Shown: positions 56,782 to 64,000 of the stretch, in pieces | How the letters are laid out: every line of letters begins with the position of its first letter | Position numbering within the stretch: position 1 is the stretch's first letter | From: Pyrenopolyporus hunteri | Lineage: Eukaryota > Ascomycota > Sordariomycetes > Xylariales > Hypoxylaceae | NCBI GenBank assembly: GCA_902806595.1 | Contig: CADCXC010000004.1 | Coordinates: forward strand, 620,001-684,000 | Length of the DNA: 64,000 bases | Direction: 5' to 3' | The notes under the pieces: generated by a model | Told to the model about the DNA's origin: nothing | The model's database searches: none | The model's input: the letters and a program-made list of their open reading frames with translations, nothing else | Translations under genes and position numbers: made by a program

Positions 56782-57462
56782 TTAGTGAGATGATACGACC
56801 TTCGATTTCAGTACTATCGGAGGCAAGACGGGCTGCTCGTAGAATTCCTCTTTCGTGTCGCCAACCGTGTAGTTAGAGCCAACCTCGTAGAAGAATGACT
56901 CCTTGATGTCGGAAAGTAAGCGGCATAGGCCTAGTATATCGCCTGTCGGGTCGACTAGTCCTATATCCTCGTGGATATTCTCCTCTGCTGATGAGTCGGT
57001 AGCTAGAACTAGATATACCTCCTTCACTTTCGGAAAACTCTGCATTAAGGCGTATTTGTTGTATGTTTCCCACGGTCGTCTGACCGTAGGCCGAACGTAG
57101 TCGATAGCAAGGTTGACAGTATCCTCGACATCGAGGACAAGCTCGGCAAATGACCGCGAAGCGTCGTCGTAACCCATAAAAGGAGGACGTGGGAGGTAGA
57201 GGATGTCTATGTCCGGGCAAAAGTAGACCCTGGGCTCGTGGGACTTTGTGCCGAAGGATCTTTTATATATCCTTAGAGCTTCGAATCGTGACTCATGACA
57301 GACGTGGAGGATGGCTGGCGGTGCGGTTGATGATGTACATTTGTCAGTTTGGCTGTCATATATGACCTCAACGACTCTTTGGTGACAGGTATGCCGCCAT
57401 ATCTGGAGCCTCAACTCAGTAGGCAGCAGAGAGAAAAGACTAAAGGTGTTGTGGTCCGACAT
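56782..57462 (-). CDS. 2EXR-domain protein
   Basis: A single exon of 226 codons starts at ATG 57462 (MSDHNTFSLFSLLPTELRLQ); the frame runs five codons further back without an ATG. The N-terminal block FSLLPTELRLQIWRHTCHQR followed by AILHVCHESRFEALRIYKRSF is the 2EXR signature, an F-box-like fold of the large fungal family. DIDILYLPRPPF and SFPKVKEVYLVL are also usual in these proteins. Biochemical roles are largely unknown; some may act as ubiquitin-ligase adaptors. The gene sits alone between AT-rich spacers, as many members of this fast-duplicating family do. Confidence 0.85.
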   Translation of the reverse strand: MSDHNTFSLFSLLPTELRLQIWRHTCHQRVVEVIYDSQTDKCTSSTAPPAILHVCHESRFEALRIYKRSFGTKSHEPRVYFCPDIDILYLPRPPFMGYDDASRSFAELVLDVEDTVNLAIDYVRPTVRRPWETYNKYALMQSFPKVKEVYLVLATDSSAEENIHEDIGLVDPTGDILGLCRLLSDIKESFFYEVGSNYTVGDTKEEFYEQPVLPPIVLKSKVVSSH

Positions 57463-59315
57463 AGTCTGCGAGCTCACGAGACAGAGGAATAGAGTTTGAT
57501 AATAAGAACACCCAACTGCCCAGATATGTACGAAGTTTAAAGCTACGAAATCTAATGAACCAAGTTACTGGCAGGCTTGGTAAGGTATATATTAAAAAAA
57601 GAAGGCCAAGGCGCAAGGGAAAAAAAGGCCTTGATCAAACCGAGAACCCGCATTGGCCCGAGCTAAGAGGAAAAAAATAAAAATAAAAATAAAAAAGATA
57701 CCATAGTACACTGAACGGGAGGGTTCCCTGTCGCGGACCTTCTGTGATGCATTCTCGGCCAGCCGTGCTTTATTAGATTGGGCACAGCTCTGTAGGTACA
57801 CGAAAACGCCAAGGAAGCAGATCGTCCGGGCACTTGAACGCGACGAGCTGCCAAGATGATGATCGATAATTTTTCCTATTGACCAGGCTTACAGTGACAC
57901 ACAGGCCGATAGAAGGGCCAAGTGAGGCAGCTCACTTAAGCTTGGGGTCGTCTGCTCGTCTTTTCCTGGGGTCAGGATGACGCAAGAAGAATAAGCAATT
58001 ATTGTATCTGCCGAGGCGTAGGAGAAGGCGGATTCAACTCGTGAATAGGATTATAGCCGAGGCGAATTCCCTAGGGCGATTGAAGAGACGAAAACGAGAA
58101 GAGGCCCTCGCCGACGCCTAAAGAGAAGCGTACGTATACGCTGCGGACTAGCAGATACCGACGATGTGAGGTGCGTAACGCGTACTTGACCCTAGGCGAT
58201 GTCAGGTTAATGAAATTTCACACGGCGGTAATAAGGGAGAGAGGGAGGAGTCTCGGGGAACGGGGACTGGAGAGCGAAGGACGGAGAAAGAAAGGCGGAA
58301 AGGCCAGAACCGTCTATTTTCCCTACGCCTTAGCGTCGAATGCACTGGACAGAAGAAAAATCGGGTGGACTGGCCGAGTCCCCCCTTCCAGCAATGTTAA
58401 GATCGTATGATTTTGGTGGCAGGTCGAGGAAGGAGGTGACAGAAATTGCTTCTTACCTTAGCCAGGTGCAATACAGTGAGCCGCGTCGTTGGTACTTTAT
58501 GCCCGATCGTTCCCGCTTTTGGAATCACTTACAGGGGCTGTCAGGCCACACCCCACTATTTGATTTTTTTCTCCCGCGACTGGGGGGGCACGAGGCTTCT
58601 GGAAAGGGCTGAAAAGTCCTTACTAAGGAACAGGAATTAGCATACCGCCAGTGCACCCATAGTGGAAATGAGCGTCGTTACAGCCCAACTGCCTGATAAT
58701 GTAGCTGCGATAGCGGAAGTCCTAACCCTTAGGAGTGTTATGTATAGGGATGTACAGAGCAAGGGTTACGCTATTTGTTCCTCCCTTGGCTCTGGACAGT
58801 TTCGTTACTTACATACCACTTACTACATCACGTAGATACCTCGACGCTTATACTAAAACACTTACATCTACTGTAGACATACATACTCGATAGCAGCAGA
58901 ACAGAATGTTTCGAGCGACTGTTTGGTAAGGGGAAATCCGCGAAATACCATAGGCTAGCGGGAACACACGGGCCACCCCTAATAAGTAGAACCCCCATCC
59001 GCCTCAAATTCCCGTCGTAGGTACTTATCGCCTCTCCCACTCCATAAGTGGACACATACGAAAATGGAAAATAATTTGGGAATTGAAAATCCCTTCAAGC
59101 AATTTTCCACAGCGTAATTAACCCCTTCCCCACGCAATCTCATGCGCATATCCCCCAAATTCTTCTCGTGACCCCACTTACCAAGAAAGCGAGGATAACA
59201 TCTCCGTATACACACATTAGGTATTGAACCCTTCGTACATCACTCACCCCTATGACGTAGCAATCTAATCGGTACCTGAACCGAGCGAATACACCTAGCC
59301 CCCTCTGGGGTCTCC
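57463..59315. other. intergenic
   Basis: No gene was seen. Adjacent A-rich tracts occur at about 57592-57625 and 57665-57700. Several 60-90-codon frames near 58.2-58.6 kb have no motifs. The last part is the promoter of the tRNA-ribosyltransferase gene. Confidence 0.55.
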
Positions 59316-60695
59316 ATGTTGAGAAGGATGGCTAGCACCATAGCCTCTTCATCTTCGCCGGCTCTCACATTCGATCTCGTTGCGAGGTGCTCCGTAAGCT
59401 CACTTTGGATTTCCTATGGCCTTGTTATGAGATATTTAATAACTTAGCCTGACATCTACCTTAGACAACTCGAGCGCGAGCCTCCGTCTTAACCCTTCCT
59501 CATGGACCAGTTCAACTTCCAGTCTTCATGCCTGTGGCCACACAGGCATCTCTGAAAGGATTAACGCCAGAACAGCTGGAAGAAACCGGGTGTCGTCTGT
59601 GTCTGAATAACACTTACCATCTCGGCCTAAAACCCGGCCAAGAGGTCCTTGCCGCGGTTGGAGGGGCACACAAACTGCAGGGATGGAACCATAACCTCCT
59701 CACTGACAGCGGAGGGTACGAAAGCTCATAACCATATAGCCGACCCAGTCTACCCAAGAGTTAACAACTAACTTGAATTATGTAGCTTCCAAATGGTCAG
59801 TCTACTCAAGCTCGCCAACATCACAGAAGAGGGTGTTAGGTTTCTGAGTCCCCACGACGGCACTCCGATGCTTCTTACGCCGGAGCATTCCATATCTCTG
59901 CAGAACACTATCGGAAGCGATATCATCATGCAGCTAGACGACGTGTTAGTCACCACTTCACCGGACTACGTGCGGATGCGGGAAGCAATGGAGCGTAGTG
60001 TCAGATGGCTTGATCGATGCATCGCCGCACATAAGAACCCAACCACACAGAATCTATTCTGTATCATCCAAGGAGGTCTGGACGTCGATATGCGTCGGGA
60101 GTGCTGCAAGGAGATGGTCGCACGGAATACACCGGGCATTGCTATCGGTGGGCTAAGCGGCGGCGAGGCAAAGGCGGACTACTGCCGCGTAGTAGCCACC
60201 TGCACCGAGCTCCTACCAGAGCTAAAACCTCGGTACGTGATGGGGATCGGCTACCCCGAAGATCTGGTAGTCAGTGTTGCTCTAGGGGCCGATATGTTCG
60301 ATTGTGTGTGGCCGACTCGCACGGCTAGGTTTGGGAATGCCATCACGAAGCATGGTGTCCTAAATCTACGCAACTCCAAGTATGCCGATGACTTTGGGCC
60401 TATAGAAGAGGGTTGCGGGTGTATGTGTTGCCGTAAGGGTGGCATGGGCATCACTCGCGCCTTCGTCCACCATAACACAGCGAAGGAGACCGTCGCTGCA
60501 CATCTGCTCACCATGCATAATGTATGGTACCAACTCGACTTGATGAGGGGTGTCAGAAATGCGATTATCGCTGATAGGTATCCGGCGTTCCTGCGACAGT
60601 TCTTCGCCAATCTATACCCAGATAAAGCTAAATACCCGAAATGGGCGGTAGATGCCTTACGGGGCGTAGGTGTAGATCTATACGAAGATATATAG
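59316..60695 (+). CDS. queuine tRNA-ribosyltransferase catalytic subunit (eukaryotic TGT)
   Basis: Three exons (59316-59393, 59465-59715, 59786-60695) give 412 residues, close to animal QTRT1. A second in-frame ATG four codons on (59328) is an alternative start. Motifs are LPVFMPVATQASLKGLT, CLNNTYHLGLKPG, LLTDSGGFQMVSL (substrate-pocket Asp), IIMQLDDVLVTT, FCIIQGGLDVDMR, GGLSGGEAK, MGIGYPEDLVVSVALGADMFDCVWPTRTARFG (catalytic Asp) and the zinc site GCGCMCC with a downstream His. The enzyme swaps guanine-34 of GUN-anticodon tRNAs for queuine, usually as a heterodimer with a QTRT2-type subunit, often at the mitochondrial surface. The partner gene is not in the window. The residues needed for catalysis and zinc binding are all present, so it should be active. 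Confidence 0.94.
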
Positions 60696-61760
60696 TCGAC
60701 CGGTTGTGCTCGTCGTATGGGTTGTGAAGCGTGATCTAACGACGTTGCGGATAGGTACCTACTTATTTGCCTGTTCGACTTACCAGCCAAGATGTTCGCC
60801 GACTTCGTCCCTTACATATCTCTCCACGATATCGAATCGCGGCCCGTCCCTTTCCTATGTGGGAATATAGTCACCGGTATAATGAGTTGTAAATTCGTCA
60901 GCAAAGTAAAATATGGATATGGAATTTTTCTTATTGAATTACGCAGTAAGCCTATGGGGATATTTACGAGCACATATCTCATTTTTGACATCGACGTAAG
61001 TACTACTATTAACCCGATATTCTCATCAGTCCCAACTTATTCTCTTCGTTGCGAGCAACACGACTCGAGATAGACTCTACACTCTACACTATTATATGCC
61101 CCTAACGCTTATGAGGCGAACCCCGCGTACTACTAAGGGTAAGAATAAAGCTGATCTTGATGCTTACAGGTACGCAGCAGGTACAAATGACTTCCCTAAG
61201 AGAACGAGATCGATGAGCGAGGGTCAATGCGCTCGATCTTTAAGGGTAGGTACATACAGTGACGATAGGTACCCTGAATTTGCGGGGAAGTGGAGCAACA
61301 TAGTGGTCCCACACCCTGATCTAGATTTTTGGTTCCCGGCCCTTTATCTTACAGCAGCAGCCGGCAGCAGTAGCAGCGTTAGCAGCGGCCAGACTCGTAT
61401 CACTTACAATACGTCAATCCAACCCATCTCCTCGCTGTAAGGTGATCTGCGACTACTACCCTCGATCTCTCTCCAATCCGTCCCTACCGGCGGAGATCTC
61501 TCTCCTCTTCATCCTATCCGACTCTACAGGGCAACAGGGGTTGGCACGATACATACGCGGCCTTCACGGTACCAGGTCGAGACTTAGACGGTACGCTGCC
61601 ACCCGATCCTTTGTGCTCCTGGAACTAGCCCCGCCGTGCATCCCCCTCTCTAAGTCTCTCGTCCCTCCAGCATCTCAACCAGCATACCTAAAGATAACAA
61701 CAGCAACAATATCAACAGAGAGAATCAGCCCTCGTCTATCTCGCCATCTTCCAAACCACC
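60696..61760. other. intergenic
   Basis: Two plus-strand frames (60792-61073 and 61096-61440) begin with ATG but lack motifs and coding bias, so they are not called. The right part is CT- and CA-rich and is probably the leader of the next gene. Confidence 0.5.
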
Positions 61761-62303
61761 ATGGCCACCCAAGCTATGTCAGACCTGACTCTAAACCCTA
61801 CCGCCGCCAAACCCAAATCCAAAACCAAGAAAGCCGCCGCGCCCGTCGCCGACTCCTGGGAGGACGAGGACGTCGACTCGGAACCCGAAGCCGAACCAGC
61901 CTCAGCGGAAGCGCTCTCTCCCACGTCCCCGCTCGACAACGACGGCAGCAGCAAAATCAACACCTCGGGCTTCACCGCGCCCCCACCAACGCCCAGCTCG
62001 CCCACGTACGGCGCGCCGCCATGGCACCCGTCCCTGCCATCCACCGCCGAGGCGTCCGCAAGCAGCGGCAGCGGTAGTGCCGACCCGGCAGCGGCAAGGA
62101 GGCCGGAGAAGACGGACGCGGTGGCGCGGCGCATGATCGCGAGCGCTCTAGGCGTCCGGGCCCCGCGGCCGACGGACGAGCAGCGCGCGTACGACCGCGC
62201 GGTGCGCGAGAAGGAGAAGAAGAGGCGCGAGGAGGAGAAAGAGGCGGAGAGGAAGAGAAATGAGGAGGTGGAGAGGGCGAAGGCGGCGATTTGGGATGAT
62301 TGA
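61761..62303 (+). CDS. conserved-looking protein with C-terminal coiled coil, function unknown
   Basis: An intronless frame of 180 codons starts with an ATG in strong context (CCACC before ATGG). The N-terminal two thirds is disordered: Lys/Ala-rich, then acidic (DSWEDEDVDSEPEAEP), then Ser/Pro-rich (GFTAPPPTPSSPTYGAPPW). The last 70 residues are ordered: TDAVARRMIASALGVRAPRP followed by a charged helix (DRAVREKEKKRREEEKEAER) and the end AKAAIWDD. The domain plan, strong GC coding bias and 5' leader support a real gene. I recall similar fungal hypothetical proteins but no assigned function. A nucleolar or RNA-linked role would be speculation. Confidence 0.72.
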   Translation: MATQAMSDLTLNPTAAKPKSKTKKAAAPVADSWEDEDVDSEPEAEPASAEALSPTSPLDNDGSSKINTSGFTAPPPTPSSPTYGAPPWHPSLPSTAEASASSGSGSADPAAARRPEKTDAVARRMIASALGVRAPRPTDEQRAYDRAVREKEKKRREEEKEAERKRNEEVERAKAAIWDD

Positions 62304-63034
62304 TTACCTGGGTGATTGCCTACCTACCTAGGTACCTATCTACCTAGGCATTTTCCGTTGATTTGAATTCGGGTAGGTCATGTGAATTTGGGATAGGAGA
62401 AGATGGGACGGGGGGCTGGTTTCGGAATGCGGCTAGATGCCTCTCTGCACATATCCGTCCCGCACCGCCCTAGGTTACTTATGTTTCGGGATGGGCGAAA
62501 GGGCGCTTTGAGTGACGTTTTCGCTCTTTCTTTTGTTTGATGTGTCTCGCCCGTTCTACCGTATATATCTTCCAAGGTAAATAGGTATGATAAGGGGTCT
62601 CGGCGACCCTGAGGAATATAGCGTGTTCAATGTCTTATATTCGTCCGCAACGGGACTGGTGGCTTGTATAGTGTTTTATACCCACTTGTGGTAGGTATAA
62701 GCTAGGGACATATTCATCACGGTGTTGTCGAATCAGACTCAGGTCGAAATGAAATAGAGTCGGCTTACGTGGTAGTTGAGAACCGTAAACATAATTTAGC
62801 ATGGTGACACACACTCGAGTGATGTAGAGAGGATTTTTGTCTATTCTTGTAGGGTTTGAGTACAACTAGCTATATCATAGCAGGCAGTTCTATAGCTAGG
62901 TAATATATGAATATAGGTATATTTATAGCCAAAGGCATAGAGGTCCCCAAAGCCCTTGCAGTGAACCCATACGCTCCTCTCGTCCTCCGAGTCCCCATAT
63001 GCAGCCAGTCCCACCATACCACACACCTGCAAGT
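62304..63034. other. intergenic between convergent genes
   Basis: An ACCTACCTAGGTACCTA block directly follows the stop codon of the coiled-coil gene (about 62318-62348). No gene was seen in the remainder. Confidence 0.6.
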
Positions 63035-63817
63035 CTAAACGGGCTCGGTCACAGCGGCCTGCTCAGGGACGTACGGCTTGCCCTTCCAGGTCAAAACCAG
63101 TCGTTGGTCAGCGGGTTCCCCCGCGGCGTTCTCCGAGAACCGGACGCCGACGCCCATGCCCTCGAGGCCCTCCTCCTCGGCGCGGGCGTTCCACAGCATC
63201 TGGTGGAGCGCGCCGTCGCGGGAGCAGGAGACGAAGCCCATGGGCCAGCGGCTGCGGGCGAGCGCGTCGCGGACGCCCTTCGTCGCGGGCTTCTGGGCGA
63301 CGAGGAAGGCGAGCAGGCCGTTGCCGCCGCGCCAGCCGGGCGGGGCGCCGGCGAACGCGCCCTCGAGCTCGCGCACGTGGTGCGGGCCGACGCGCGTGCT
63401 CCGCGACGGCGACGCCTTGCACTGCACCAGCACGCGCAGCGGCGTGTCGGCCCGCGGGCACGACGGCACCTGCCACGTCCCCAGCAGGTCGATCCCGCAG
63501 TCGGACCGCCCGCCCACGCGCTTCAGGGAGAACCCGAGCGCGGACAGCGCCGCGGCGACGGAGTACTCGTATTGCGTCCCGACGAACGTCTTGGACTCGA
63601 CGTCGAGGCCTGTGCGGGCGGCGTAGGCGGCGTAGGACGCTAGGTCGTAGTGCTCGGCGGTGCTCGGGGCGTCGGGGTAGACTAGGGGGCGTCTGGCGTT
63701 CGAGAAGAGGCGCCCATGGCGAGCGAGGCCATGGTGGGCAGATGAGGTGATGTTGGTGTAGGAGGCGGGTGAGAAGTGCTGGCGCCGTGGTAGGCTGTAG
63801 CGAAGGATAGACTTCAT
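63035..63817 (-). CDS. RRG7: mitochondrial protein required for respiratory growth, Rrg7-like (DUF2034)
   Basis: A single exon of 260 codons starts at the first ATG, MKSILRYSLPRRQHF; the frame extends back to a TTG. The N-terminus is rich in Arg, Ser and aromatic residues without acidic residues for about 45 positions, as in mitochondrial presequences. The core reads HYDLASYAAYAARTGLDVES, FVGTQYEYSVAAALSALGF, then RVGGRSDCGIDLLGTW and LRVLVQCKA. The E..GxD..QxK pattern is that of a PD-(D/E)xK nuclease-like fold, characteristic of DUF2034/Rrg7. Yeast Rrg7 is mitochondrial and needed for respiratory growth; its reaction is not established. The gene is very GC-rich compared with the flanks, as are other exons here. 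Confidence 0.88.
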   Translation of the reverse strand: MKSILRYSLPRRQHFSPASYTNITSSAHHGLARHGRLFSNARRPLVYPDAPSTAEHYDLASYAAYAARTGLDVESKTFVGTQYEYSVAAALSALGFSLKRVGGRSDCGIDLLGTWQVPSCPRADTPLRVLVQCKASPSRSTRVGPHHVRELEGAFAGAPPGWRGGNGLLAFLVAQKPATKGVRDALARSRWPMGFVSCSRDGALHQMLWNARAEEEGLEGMGVGVRFSENAAGEPADQRLVLTWKGKPYVPEQAAVTEPV

Positions 63818-64000
63818 TCCATCACTGATTATGTGTTTGTGGACTGCTGCGAAGCAATGGTGCTGTAAGTCGTTCAAACCGTAGCTGGGGGAGAGATAAT
63901 TGTATATTTGTGAGAGAAGAATGAGTGAGTTGATAGGCTGATCGATGGCGAACTGACAATATTTTAGCTAGAACGCACGTACCACGCCGGATGTTGCCCT
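63818..64000. other. upstream region of the RRG7-like gene
   Basis: Presumed promoter of the minus-strand RRG7-like gene; the window ends here. No further gene was seen. Confidence 0.5.

Noticed and set aside
60251..60790. 179-codon minus-strand frame opposite the tRNA-ribosyltransferase
   Set aside because: It is the antisense of a strongly conserved coding exon and has no features of its own.
60792..61073. 93-codon plus-strand frame after the tRNA-ribosyltransferase gene
   Set aside because: It has AT-rich, low coding bias and no recognisable sequence, and lies in the expected 3' flank.
61096..61440. 114-codon plus-strand frame before the coiled-coil gene
   Set aside because: It starts with ATG but has no motif, a mixed composition and no leader. 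It may be part of the next gene's upstream region.

Overview
The window is nuclear DNA from a filamentous ascomycete (Pezizomycotina, most likely Sordariomycetes). Short introns (mostly 50-100 nt) have GTAAGT/GTATGT-like donors, CTAAC/CTGAC-like branch sites and YAG acceptors. The genes are typical of this group: CYP61/ERG5, the fused ergothioneine synthase EGT1, DASH subunit ASK1, NuA4 subunit EAF7, a 2EXR protein and a GPI/mucin wall protein. Non-coding DNA is studded with ACCTAGGT/GGTACC palindromes and ACCT tetranucleotide runs that I do not see in the exons. No CRISPR array, bacterial operon, rRNA or convincing tRNA was seen. The order and lineage are inferences.

Layout. 0.6-5.8 kb: a Yip1-family Golgi protein (+), a mitochondrial rhodanese (-) and ERG5 (-). 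5.8-10.7 kb is gene-poor. 10.7-17.9 kb: a small Ser-rich protein (+), ASK1 (-), a gamma-tubulin complex component (-) and EAF7 (+, divergent from the previous gene). 19.1-21.8 kb: a membrane-anchored Kelch protein (-). 21.8-26.5 kb is gene-poor, then a mucin-like GPI protein (+). 30.3-36.4 kb: ubiquitin-activating enzyme UBA1 (+), a 483-bp inverted-repeat element and a glutathionyl-hydroquinone reductase (+). 37.3-38.0 kb: an unrecognised Ser/Pro-rich protein (-). 39.3-43.1 kb: a sugar-type MFS transporter (-) divergent from a TauD-type dioxygenase (+). 43.1-48.8 kb is gene-poor and holds one probable decayed gene. 48.8-54.6 kb: EGT1 (+, 13 exons) and eIF2B-alpha/GCN3 (-). 56.8-57.5 kb: a 2EXR protein (-). 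59.3-63.8 kb: queuine tRNA-ribosyltransferase (+), a conserved-looking coiled-coil protein (+) and RRG7 (-).

Most genes are housekeeping (sterol, ubiquitin, translation, spindle, chromatin, redox) and do not form one pathway. The MFS/TauD pair with its gene-poor flank and the mucin gene between two gene-poor stretches look like the accessory parts. I found no clearly new multi-gene system. The best candidates for novelty are single-locus features: the foldback element at 34.2-34.7 kb, an ATG-free UBA1 leader with a possible CTG-started nuclear isoform, an outsized almost fully open intron between the two catalytic halves of EGT1, and an in-frame mitochondrial-type leader on the hydroquinone reductase. 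Gene models were built by hand from reading frames, splice motifs and remembered family conservation. No database search was run.
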